Positions 47,978 through 54,099 of a DNA stretch of 54,099 bases are shown in pieces. Each line of letters starts with the position of its first letter. Position 1 is the first letter of the stretch. Under the pieces are notes generated by a model that worked only from the letters and a program-made list of their open reading frames with translations, did no database searches and was not told where the DNA came from. The position numbers were made by a program, and so were the translations under genes. Source of the DNA: an uncultured Erysipelotrichaceae bacterium (GTDB lineage: Bacteria; Bacillota_I; Bacilli_A; RFN20; CAG-826); contig CADCDA010000009.1 of NCBI GenBank assembly GCA_902800025.1, positions 1 through 54,099 of the forward strand. The letters run 5' to 3'.

Positions 47978-49505
47978 CGTCTTGACCTAAAGCTTCTAAT
48001 CCTTTAGCGAATGTTGTTTTCTTGCTCTTCACATTCTTAACAAAGAAGAAGACAGCAGAAGCAACTGCGATACACGCTAAAGCGTAAATTGGTAAGAATT
48101 CCCAAGAGAATGATGGGTTAAGTAATAATGTACCTAAAGCGATTGGGGTAATGGTTTGAGCGGCCATTGAGGAAGCGTAATAGTAACCAGTGAATTGACC
48201 GATCTTGCTATTTGGACATAATTCAACAACCATTGGGAAGGAGTTGACGTGAACTAATGACATACCAAATCCTTTCACAAACCAAATGATATAAATCCAG
48301 AATGGGAAAGTTCCGCTATGAGGAACGATTGCCGCAAATGTTAAGATCGCCCATAAGACATAGGAAAGTAATGTTAAGCCTAAGCCACCTAAAAGAGTCC
48401 ACTTCCTACCGATTTTAGAGGCAATAATGCCGCCCAAAGCAAAACCAATAACACTACCAACACCACCTAAAATTGTGTTGATCATATTAGAACTACTTTC
48501 AGCGCCTAAATAATAAACTGTATAGTTGCCCATAAAGGTTCCGATACCGTTATCAGCCATAAACCAGAAGAATTCAGCTCCTAAAATGAGGAAGAGCATA
48601 ATTCTATTAGCCTTACTCATTGGCTTATCTTCACTAACTTTATCAACGACTTCAGCTTCGAGTTCACCACGAGCCATTTCATCTTTAACTTCTTCTCTAA
48701 CTTTGTTTTCTTTAATGGTAAGGAATAAGACCACTGCAGAAATAAGCATTAAGACGGAAGCGATAATGAACGGAAGTTCGATTGCCCAAATATTTCCATA
48801 CGCCCAGGTATGTTCTTTATATCCAATTAAACCAGTTGTTTGATCTTTAACTGTTGCTGTACCTAAATATTGTGAAAGAACAAAGACGATACCAACGACT
48901 GTCGCAAAAGCACCACCGATATAGCCCATAATGTTAATAATACCATTGGCTTTACTACGTAAAGGTTTTGGTGTAATGTCTGGCATTAACGCAACAGCAG
49001 GGTTACGATACATCATCGCAAATAAGACGACAATCGCCATCATAGCGATAACACCTGCTAAATTATGATAATGGAATAAAACAGGGACAAATGGGAATGC
49101 GACTGCGCAAACAAATGTACCAACTAAGATGTAAGGCATTCTCTTACCAATTTTGGTGTTGGTCTTATCAGATAATCCACCAAATATTGGAAGTAAGATA
49201 AGGGCCGCTAAATTATCAATGGCCATCATAATACCAACGAGGTATTGTTGATTTTCGATAATCTTGTTACATTCTTTAATCGCATCATTGACCTGTTGGG
49301 CGGTTGCGCCATTATCAGCAGTTATTTGTCTTAATGCTGAATAATTTGGGTCGAATGTTTTGGCGAACAATTCACTTAAGAATGTTGGGCACCAAGAATC
49401 GTAAACTTGCCATAAAAGCAAAATGCCAAAGAACGCAAAGCCGATGAGCATTGTTCTTTTCATATTGAGCTTAAAAGGCTTCTTTTCAGTTTGAACTTGT
49501 TCCAT
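47970..49505 (-). CDS. MFS transporter (GPH/SLC45-like)
   Basis: The 511-residue protein has 12 TM helices with an MFS signature (GGLSDKTNTKIGKRMPYIL after helix 2), a long cytoplasmic loop (about 240-275) and FWFMADNGIGTFMG in helix 7. This resembles glycoside-pentoside-hexuronide and related sugar symporters. The substrate is unknown. AAGGAGG precedes the start. It precedes GDPD in the same operon. Confidence 0.82.
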   Translation of the reverse strand: MEQVQTEKKPFKLNMKRTMLIGFAFFGILLLWQVYDSWCPTFLSELFAKTFDPNYSALRQITADNGATAQQVNDAIKECNKIIENQQYLVGIMMAIDNLAALILLPIFGGLSDKTNTKIGKRMPYILVGTFVCAVAFPFVPVLFHYHNLAGVIAMMAIVVLFAMMYRNPAVALMPDITPKPLRSKANGIINIMGYIGGAFATVVGIVFVLSQYLGTATVKDQTTGLIGYKEHTWAYGNIWAIELPFIIASVLMLISAVVLFLTIKENKVREEVKDEMARGELEAEVVDKVSEDKPMSKANRIMLFLILGAEFFWFMADNGIGTFMGNYTVYYLGAESSSNMINTILGGVGSVIGFALGGIIASKIGRKWTLLGGLGLTLLSYVLWAILTFAAIVPHSGTFPFWIYIIWFVKGFGMSLVHVNSFPMVVELCPNSKIGQFTGYYYASSMAAQTITPIALGTLLLNPSFSWEFLPIYALACIAVASAVFFFVKNVKSKKTTFAKGLEALGQDDE

Positions 49506-49515
49506 AAGTTCCTCC

Positions 49516-50307
49516 TTATTTACCTAATAAATCAGGTAGTTCTTTTATACTTTTTAAAATATAAGTTGGTTTATGTGGGTAGCTCTTGACATCTTCTAAA
49601 GAAGATTCTCCAGAAAGAACGCATAAAGAGTCAACTTTCGCATTTACTCCAACAAGGATATCTGTGTAAAGTCGATCTCCAACCACCAGTACTTCATCTA
49701 GTGAAACGTTAAACTGTTTTGCTAAATAATAAATTATCTCTGGGTTTGGTTTTCCTAAAACGGTCGCGGTTTTACCAGTGCAGAGTCGAATCCATTCACA
49801 CATTCCACCACAATCAGGAATATATAACCCGTCTTCAATTGGGCAACGGTAATCACCATTAGTCGCAATTAAAGGAATATCTCTAGTTTCTAAATATAGA
49901 CAAGCATCCTTAAGTTCTTGATAAACAAGCTCAGTAGAAAAGCCTGCCACTACTGCGTCAACCTCTTCATTTTCAGAATATTTATCAATAAGTGTAAAGT
50001 GCTTTTTAAGTTTATCTTTTAAACATTTATTTCCAATAACATAGATGTTTTTAATATTTCTATCTTTTAAATATCCAATCGTCACTTCTGTAGATGAATA
50101 GAAATTATGTTCTAAAGAACATTCAATGCCAAAGTTTTTTACTTTCTTCTCATAAAACTCCAAATCGTGTGAAGAGTTATTGGTAAAGAAAACATATTCA
50201 ATGTTGTTCTTTTTTAGATAGTCAAAAGCATCTAGTGCGCCATCAATTAAGTTCGCGCCTAAATAAACTGTTCCATCCATGTCAAAGATGATAAGTTTTT
50301 TATTCAT
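49516..50307 (-). CDS. HAD-superfamily IIA hydrolase (NagD-like)
   Basis: The 263-residue protein has motif I DMDGTVYLG (8-16), motif II FFTNNSSHD, the C2 cap and motif IV VLGKPNPEIIYYLAK followed by VVGDRLYTDILVGVNA. It is a cytoplasmic phosphatase for small phosphoesters such as sugar phosphates or nucleotides. There is no Shine-Dalgarno; it lies 8 bp after a TAGAAT box. It is followed 10 bp downstream by the MFS transporter gene, so an operon is probable. Confidence 0.9.
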   Translation of the reverse strand: MNKKLIIFDMDGTVYLGANLIDGALDAFDYLKKNNIEYVFFTNNSSHDLEFYEKKVKNFGIECSLEHNFYSSTEVTIGYLKDRNIKNIYVIGNKCLKDKLKKHFTLIDKYSENEEVDAVVAGFSTELVYQELKDACLYLETRDIPLIATNGDYRCPIEDGLYIPDCGGMCEWIRLCTGKTATVLGKPNPEIIYYLAKQFNVSLDEVLVVGDRLYTDILVGVNAKVDSLCVLSGESSLEDVKSYPHKPTYILKSIKELPDLLGK

Positions 50308-50315
50308 TCTTAATT

Positions 50316-50343
50316 ATTCTAACACTTTTATTACTCTATTAAA
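50316..50343 (-). promoter_or_regulatory. Promoter of the HAD/MFS/GDPD operon (leaderless)
   Basis: On the minus strand TTTAAT (50338-50343), 16 bp, TAGAAT (50316-50321), 8 bp, ATG 50307. There is no ribosome site. Confidence 0.45.
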
Positions 50344-50354
50344 TAATAGAAATC

Positions 50355-50807
50355 TTATTTGAGTCGTTTTGAATTGATGAGATGGTCGTTTTTGTAATCG
50401 AGTTGGAGTTCAAAATATGGTTCATCTTCTAATAAATACTTAAGAAAGATTTTATCTCCTTCCCACATTGGGAGATCAAACATTTTATCTTTATCAAAGA
50501 ACTTCAGTTCGCCTTCATCGCATTCAATAAGTTCACCACTTACTTTAGTAACGACATATAAATGCATTTCTTCTTTGATATCTTCACAAGAAAAATAGAC
50601 AATTCCTCTTTTTTGATATTCTTCAACTTGATAGCCTGTTTCTTCTTTTATTTCTCTTATAAGAGCATCGTCAGGTGTTTCATTTTTCTCAACATGCCCA
50701 CCAACACCAATCCATTTTCCTTTATTAACATCGACTTTTTTCTTGTTTCTAAAAAGGAGAAGATATTGGTTATTTATATCGATATACGCTAAAACGGTTT
50801 GAGTCAT
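50355..50807 (-). CDS. Nudix hydrolase, MutT/8-oxo-dGTPase-like
   Basis: The start at 50807 (MTQTVLAYIDINNQYLLLFR) lies 9 bp after TATAAT; the longer frame to 50864 would extend past the promoter. The 150-residue protein has the complete Nudix box GHVEKNETPDDALIREIKEE. It probably hydrolyses oxidised or modified nucleoside triphosphates. It is divergent from the fRMsr gene, with only 25 bp between the start codons. Confidence 0.85.
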   Translation of the reverse strand: MTQTVLAYIDINNQYLLLFRNKKKVDVNKGKWIGVGGHVEKNETPDDALIREIKEETGYQVEEYQKRGIVYFSCEDIKEEMHLYVVTKVSGELIECDEGELKFFDKDKMFDLPMWEGDKIFLKYLLEDEPYFELQLDYKNDHLINSKRLK

Positions 50808-50845
50808 AACATAATTATTATAGAATAATCGTATGAGCGTATTAA
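50799..50845. promoter_or_regulatory. Overlapping divergent leaderless promoters
   Basis: Plus strand: TTGAGT (50799-50804), 16 bp, TAGAAT (50821-50826), 6 bp, ATG 50833. Minus strand: TTAATA (50840-50845), 17 bp, TATAAT (50817-50822), 9 bp, ATG 50807. The two -10 boxes overlap, so the polymerases would exclude each other. Confidence 0.55.
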
Positions 50846-51270
50846 AAGAACAAATTGTCTCCATTATCGATAAAGAACTCCCTTTAATTACTAATTTAAG
50901 TAATGTATCCGCTGTTTTAAAAGAAGTAGAAGATGTCAGTTGGGTTGGTTTTTATATAGTTGAAAAAGACTATCTATATTTAGGACCATTTCAAGGACAT
51001 GTCGCATGTACAAAAATAAAAATGGGTAAAGGTGTTTGTGGAGAAGCAGCGTCAAAAGGAAAAACAATAGTTATTGATGATGTTAGTAAAATCACCAATT
51101 ATATCGCCTGTAGCAGTTCCACAAAAAGCGAACTAGTCGTACCAATAAAAAAAGATGACCAGATTGTCGCGGTCATCGATTATGATTCAGATACTATTTC
51201 TAGATTTAACGATTCTAGTTTAGTTAGAGAAATAGAAAATATTTCTAAAGTTTTAAGCGAATTATTCTAA
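50833..51270 (+). CDS. msrC: Free methionine-(R)-sulfoxide reductase (GAF domain)
   Basis: The 145-residue single GAF domain has WVGFYIVEKDYLYLGPFQGH, ACTKIKMGKGVCGEAAS and YIACSSSTKSELVVP. These carry the three conserved cysteines (VAC, GVC and IAC) of fRMsr enzymes. It reduces free methionine-(R)-sulfoxide. The start lies 6 bp after a -10 box and has no ribosome site. Confidence 0.92.
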   Translation: MSVLKEQIVSIIDKELPLITNLSNVSAVLKEVEDVSWVGFYIVEKDYLYLGPFQGHVACTKIKMGKGVCGEAASKGKTIVIDDVSKITNYIACSSSTKSELVVPIKKDDQIVAVIDYDSDTISRFNDSSLVREIENISKVLSELF

Positions 51271-51277
51271 GAATAAA

Positions 51278-51865
51278 CTATTCCTCTTTAACGACGAGTT
51301 TCTCGTCGTTTTTTGCTGAACGATCATAGACTAGATTAGCGTGCTTTAAAGCGTAGATAATTGGTAGACAAATAAAACCAATTGCAACAGAAGAGACGAT
51401 TGATGAAACAAATCTAAAGATGCTTTCAATCGTTGCTAAAGCAACTGGGTATTCAAATATCATAGCGTCTAAATAAATTGCACCCGTATTAGCGATTGTT
51501 GTTAATAAGCCAGCCCCAATTGCTAAAACAATAAACCAAAGTTTCTTGTCTTCGAGTTTGATTCCTTTTTTTAAGCATATTTCATAAACTAGTCCAAAGG
51601 CCACTGCTCTTAAAACTGGAGGAATCATCCAAATTGGAGTGGTAATAGTTAAACCATATACGCTTCTTAATTGCCCAACAAAACTTCCAAGTAGAGCAAC
51701 TAATATCGCATCAGGAAAACCATATAAGACCGCAGTCATAATAATAGCGATACCAGTAAATGTGATTTGTAAATTAGGAGTTAACCTGACAGTTAAAGTT
51801 GACAATACAATATACATTGCCAATAACATTCCATCTCCACAAATACGCGATATTGTTCTTTTCAT
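51278..51865 (-). CDS. ECF transporter S component
   Basis: The 195-residue protein has six TM helices with the N-terminal MYIVLSTLTVRLTPNLQITF and the internal GQLRSVYGLTITTPIWMIPP, matching substrate-specific S components of ECF vitamin transporters (QueT/FolT/PanT-like). The substrate cannot be told. No EcfA/EcfT genes are adjacent, as is usual for group II ECF systems. The terminator of the convergent msrC gene lies inside its 3' end. Confidence 0.8.
   Translation of the reverse strand: MKRTISRICGDGMLLAMYIVLSTLTVRLTPNLQITFTGIAIIMTAVLYGFPDAILVALLGSFVGQLRSVYGLTITTPIWMIPPVLRAVAFGLVYEICLKKGIKLEDKKLWFIVLAIGAGLLTTIANTGAIYLDAMIFEYPVALATIESIFRFVSSIVSSVAIGFICLPIIYALKHANLVYDRSAKNDEKLVVKEE
51290..51314 (+). 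terminator. Terminator of msrC
   Basis: AACGACGAG (51290-51298) pairs with CTCGTCGTT (51302-51310) and T4 follows. Confidence 0.85.
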
Positions 51866-51913
51866 TGCAATTTATGATAAACAATAATTAATAAAATTAA
51901 AATAAAATTTTGT

Positions 51914-51941
51914 TTGAAAAAGATTTGGTATCATCTATCAT
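51914..51941 (+). promoter_or_regulatory. Promoter of the DUF1294 gene (leaderless)
   Basis: TTGAAA (51914-51919), 16 bp, TATCAT (51936-51941), 9 bp, ATG 51951. There is no Shine-Dalgarno. Confidence 0.6.
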
Positions 51942-51950
51942 AATTAAGTT

Positions 51951-52259
51951 ATGCCACAATTCACAATAAAAGAAATCGTCTTAATGTCATATGGGGCTTA
52001 CCTCATTTTGCTATCAATTATCACTTTCATTGCTTATCATAACGACAAGCAAAAGGCAATTAAAGGTAGCTATCGTACAAAAGAGAAAACACTACTTCTC
52101 TTATCTTTCTTTGGTGGAGCTTTTGGAGGATATCCAGCAATGCTCATCTTCAGGCATAAAACAAAAGGTGAACATTGGTATTTCACCTTTGTAAATATCT
52201 TAGGGATCCTAATCCATGTTGGATTAATGGTTGCGTTATTATTCTTTATTAAATTTTAA
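51951..52259 (+). CDS. DUF1294 membrane protein
   Basis: The 102-residue protein has three TM helices and the family pattern YHNDKQKAIKGSYRTKEKTL, LLLLSFFGGAFGGYPAML and FRHKTKGEHWYF. This set (YDK, GG.GG, RHKT) is the DUF1294 signature; function unknown. It is a single-gene unit with its own terminator. Confidence 0.85.
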   Translation: MPQFTIKEIVLMSYGAYLILLSIITFIAYHNDKQKAIKGSYRTKEKTLLLLSFFGGAFGGYPAMLIFRHKTKGEHWYFTFVNILGILIHVGLMVALLFFIKF

Positions 52260-52261
52260 AG

Positions 52262-52280
52262 CTCGCTGTGCGAGTTTTTT
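52262..52280 (+). terminator. Terminator of the DUF1294 gene
   Basis: CTCGC pairs with GCGAG around TGT, followed by T6. Confidence 0.8.
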
Positions 52281-52310
52281 ATTTTATAAAAAGTATTTGT
52301 TTGTGAATAA

Positions 52311-52338
52311 GAATAATAAAAACAGTCATATGACTGTT
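52311..52338 (-). terminator. Terminator of tRNA-Gly(CCC)
   Basis: The palindrome AACAGTCATATGACTGTT (52321-52338) is followed on the minus strand by TTTATTATTC. Confidence 0.7.
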
Positions 52339-52348
52339 GATTTTATTA

Positions 52349-52422
52349 TGGAGCGACCAACGGGAATCGGACCCGCACATGCAGCTTGGGAAGCTACCGT
52401 TCTGCCACTAAACTATGGTCGC
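52349..52422 (-). tRNA. tRNA-Gly (anticodon CCC)
   Basis: The cloverleaf on the minus strand has acceptor GCGACCA/TGGTCGC, anticodon stem GTAGC/GCTGC around loop TTCCCAA (anticodon CCC), T loop GTCCGAT and an encoded CCA. It starts 1 bp from the stop codon of the alkylation-repair gene. CCC is a rarer Gly decoder in low-GC genomes. Confidence 0.9.
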
Positions 52423-52423
52423 A

Positions 52424-53086
52424 TTATCGGAGAGATTTAAATTTCGCTTTTGCCTCATCGCTAAAACGATAAGAATCACTAATCTTAGAAATCGCTTTAC
52501 GTTTTAAAGTATCATCCTCACATTTGAATAAATAATCATACACTTCTTCTGGATAATGGATGGCCACAAAAGATAGTAACCACGCTTCTGCCATCATCAC
52601 CATATAATCTTCATTAGGTTTGAAATATTTGAAAGTATCGAGGATCCTTTTATCAGAAGAAAACTTCAATCCAAAAACATAGGCAAAACGTCTTGTATAA
52701 ATATATTCATCATCATTTGTCTTGAGGAAAAATTCCCAGAATTTCTCATAAGAGCACTTTTTCAAATTCGCACCAATTAAATCTGTAATCGCCCAAGAAC
52801 CCGCATATTTTAAGTTTTTAAGTAGGAAATCTAATTGTTCATCGATGTCTTTACATCTAGATAAACCAATACCAAAATATAAAACATCAACCTCTTGATA
52901 TTTATGATGCTCAAACTCCTCTAATTTCAAATCAGAATCTTTATAATGTTCCTTAACAAGCTTTCTTAATACAGGGGTTTTAACTCCAATAGAAATATAA
53001 GTACTTTTGGAAAGACTTTTTTGGAATAGGGCAAAGTTTGAATCACAGTTATCGAATAAATATTGAAGTAGTTCTTGATAAGTCAT
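52424..53086 (-). CDS. AlkD-like DNA alkylation repair protein
   Basis: The 220-residue protein is built of HEAT-like helices. It contains YISIGVKTPVLRKLVKEHYK, EVDVLYFGIGL, the catalytic region SWAITDLIGANLKK and RRFAYVFGL, followed by MAEAWLLSFVAIHYPEEVYDY. This is the DNA alkylation repair (AlkD) family, a glycosylase that removes cationic alkylpurines. The key Trp-Asp pair (W-x-x-x-D in SWAITD) is present. Confidence 0.85.
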   Translation of the reverse strand: MTYQELLQYLFDNCDSNFALFQKSLSKSTYISIGVKTPVLRKLVKEHYKDSDLKLEEFEHHKYQEVDVLYFGIGLSRCKDIDEQLDFLLKNLKYAGSWAITDLIGANLKKCSYEKFWEFFLKTNDDEYIYTRRFAYVFGLKFSSDKRILDTFKYFKPNEDYMVMMAEAWLLSFVAIHYPEEVYDYLFKCEDDTLKRKAISKISDSYRFSDEAKAKFKSLR

Positions 53087-53112
53087 GCGACTATTATATC
53101 TCTTATTTAAGA

Positions 53113-53141
53113 AATAAAAAAGGCGGAACTGAATTTCCGCC
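53113..53141 (-). terminator. Terminator of tRNA-Val
   Basis: On the minus strand GGCGGAA pairs with TTCCGCC (53122-53141) and T6 follows. Confidence 0.85.
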
Positions 53142-53178
53142 AGGGTATATATAATATCTATGATATTATAAACAAATT

Positions 53179-53254
53179 TGGTGGGTACTGACGGGATCGA
53201 ACCGCCGACCTTCTGTACGTCAAACAGATGCTCTCCCAGCTGAGCTAAATACCC
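53179..53254 (-). tRNA. tRNA-Val (anticodon GAC)
   Basis: The cloverleaf on the minus strand has a GGGTATT/AGTACCC acceptor with one wobble, anticodon stem TCTGT/ACAGA around loop TTGACGT (anticodon GAC), T loop TTCGATC and an encoded CCA. Confidence 0.92.
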
Positions 53255-53330
53255 ATCTTTGCTGGTGTGCCCTTCTTCAGAGCGCTAGATTATTATACAT
53301 ATATTCAAAACAAAAGCAAAGAGAAAATAT

Positions 53331-53358
53331 ATAAAAAACCTCCATATCTCTATGAAGG
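53331..53358 (-). terminator. Terminator of tRNA-Thr
   Basis: On the minus strand CCTTCATA pairs with TATGGAGG around GAGA, then T6. It separates tRNA-Thr from tRNA-Val. Confidence 0.85.
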
Positions 53359-53370
53359 ATTTTTTGCATA

Positions 53371-53447
53371 TGGTGCCGACTATCGGAATTGAACCAACAA
53401 CCTACTGATTACGATTCAGTTGCTCTGCCAGATTGAGCTAAGTCGGC
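53371..53447 (-). tRNA. tRNA-Thr (anticodon CGT)
   Basis: The cloverleaf on the minus strand has acceptor GCCGACT/AGTCGGC, anticodon stem ACTGA/TCAGT around loop ATCGTAA (anticodon CGU), T loop TTCAATT and an encoded CCA. It follows folA by 12 bp. Confidence 0.92.
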
Positions 53448-53459
53448 AAGTAATATCTA

Positions 53460-53969
53460 TTATATAGATTTTTTATTATTATTCACATAAATTGTGAATT
53501 TAATATTATGGCCATTATCGTCAAATGTTTCGCTTTCTTCGACGCATTCAAAATTGTTGTCTTCATCAAGATTATGAAAGAAAACTTCTGCACCACCATC
53601 TTCGTCAACTTTTGTTAATAAGACTTTATCAACATAAGGAATCATTTGATTATAGATTGAAGCTCCACCGATGATATAAACATCTTCTTTTAATGAATAT
53701 TCTTTTATTTTTTGTAAAAAATCATCAAATGAATGGACGTTAATTACTCCTTCATAGTTATGAGTTTCATCAGCGCTTAAAACGATATGGGTTCTATTCT
53801 TTAATGGTTTGGAATTAGGGAAAGACAATAAAGTATTTTCTCCCATTGCTACGACATGGCCTGAAGTTGTAGTTCTAAAGAACTTCATGTCCATAGGCAA
53901 AGAGAAAAGAAGTCCGTTTCTTTTACCTATTCCCCATTTTTTGTCTGCGCTTAATATTGAAATAATCAT
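53460..53969 (-). CDS. folA: Dihydrofolate reductase
   Basis: The 169-residue protein has SILSADKKWGIGKRNGLLFSLPMDMKFF (WG-G-N-LP motifs with substrate-binding residues), VVAMGENTLLS and VYIIGGASIYNQMI, all hallmarks of DHFR. It reduces dihydrofolate to tetrahydrofolate with NADPH. It starts 1 bp after the thyA stop codon, the standard thyA-folA operon. The substrate-site acid usually Asp/Glu is at the M-D of LPMDMKFF. Confidence 0.93.
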   Translation of the reverse strand: MIISILSADKKWGIGKRNGLLFSLPMDMKFFRTTTSGHVVAMGENTLLSFPNSKPLKNRTHIVLSADETHNYEGVINVHSFDDFLQKIKEYSLKEDVYIIGGASIYNQMIPYVDKVLLTKVDEDGGAEVFFHNLDEDNNFECVEESETFDDNGHNIKFTIYVNNNKKSI

Positions 53970-53970
53970 T

Positions 53971-54099
53971 TTAAATAGCCACCGGAATCTTTTTATCTAA
54001 TGGTTCGTATTCATAATCGATGAGTTTGAAACTATCCACTGTGAAATCATAGAAATTTTTAATCGAAGGATCAACCCAGAGCTTTGGTGCTTTGTGTTG
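53971..54099 (-). CDS. thyA: Thymidylate synthase (partial, C-terminal 42 residues)
   Basis: The frame enters from the right edge and ends in TAA at 53971-53973. It reads [20 protein letters not shown] and closes with KKIPVAI. The APKL-(I/V)-x-P ... DFTxDDFxLxxYxxxPxIxxPVAV pattern is the C-terminus of ThyA, which makes dTMP from dUMP. It is coupled with folA. Confidence 0.9.
   Translation of the reverse strand, partial: QHKAPKLWVDPSIKNFYDFTVDSFKLIDYEYEPLDKKIPVAI

Noticed and set aside
1-54099. UGA read as tryptophan (Mollicutes code 4)
   Set aside because: Several genes end in TGA within ATGA overlaps, Trp is TGG throughout, and no in-frame TGA interrupts a recognisable domain.

Overview
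The window is low-GC (about one third G+C by eye) bacterial DNA. It is densely coded and most genes lie on the minus strand. Stop codons behave normally: genes end in TAA, TAG or TGA, and Trp is TGG. The gene content fits an uncultured, small-genome member of the Bacilli/Erysipelotrichia/Mollicutes-like group: CdaA-type diadenylate cyclase, CorC-type proteins, ECF transporter S component, DUF1294, an RQC-minor-like protein and classical U-tailed terminators. That placement is inference from protein style only; no rRNA gene is present.

Layout. 1-1,032: a truncated Vat/CatB-type acetyltransferase, tRNA-Glu(UUC), tRNA-Asn(GUU) and acyl carrier protein. 1,124-5,721: a compact eight-gene Tad/type II secretion-like pilus operon (CpaF/TadA ATPase, TadB, TadC, short one-TM proteins, an exported protein and an unknown small protein). 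5,870-8,714: a guanylate-kinase-like gene and two CorC/HlyC membrane proteins. 8,835-10,389: an intact IS30-family element inserted in the terminator of a membrane protein gene. 10,432-17,722: envelope and metabolic genes (acidic membrane protein, epimerase-like protein, cation antiporter with a small PII-like partner, acetyltransferase, esterase, small membrane protein). 17,735-24,853: an accessory zone with an HTH/membrane-protein operon, a Big_2 surface protein opposite a TetR regulator, XRE/zinc-ribbon protein, nucleoside phosphorylase, an unidentified structured RNA, a PBECR-like nuclease-domain protein, a coding remnant, a TM1586-type nitroreductase and several copies of a terminator repeat. 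24,964-31,286: tRNA-Glu(CUC), gltX, tRNA-Gly, NERD-like/membrane pair, Nudix, cdaA, RQC-minor-like and deoD. 31,301-38,827: XRE-membrane regulator, hemolysin III and a surface-polysaccharide cluster (GT4, flippase, GT4, GT2 and a divergent GT4). 38,869-54,099: EF-G-like/Fic operon, nitroreductase, FAD oxidoreductase, tRNA-Arg, ArsR plus metal P-type ATPase, GDPD/MFS, HAD phosphatase, Nudix opposite fRMsr, ECF S component, DUF1294, tRNA-Gly, AlkD-like repair protein, tRNA-Val, tRNA-Thr, folA and the 3' end of thyA.

The most striking global pattern is translation initiation. Genes inside operons have clear Shine-Dalgarno sequences. At least a dozen genes that open a transcription unit have none, and their ATG lies only 6-10 nt after a good sigma-A -10 box, which predicts leaderless mRNAs. 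The most interesting single locus is 22,861-23,164. There a ~170-nt RNA with a promoter, a closing stem and a terminator lies back to back with a promoter that drives only a ~45-nt hairpin-terminator RNA, next to a PBECR-like protein. A family of terminator-bearing repeats in the same zone has a conserved upstream sequence able to form an alternative pairing.
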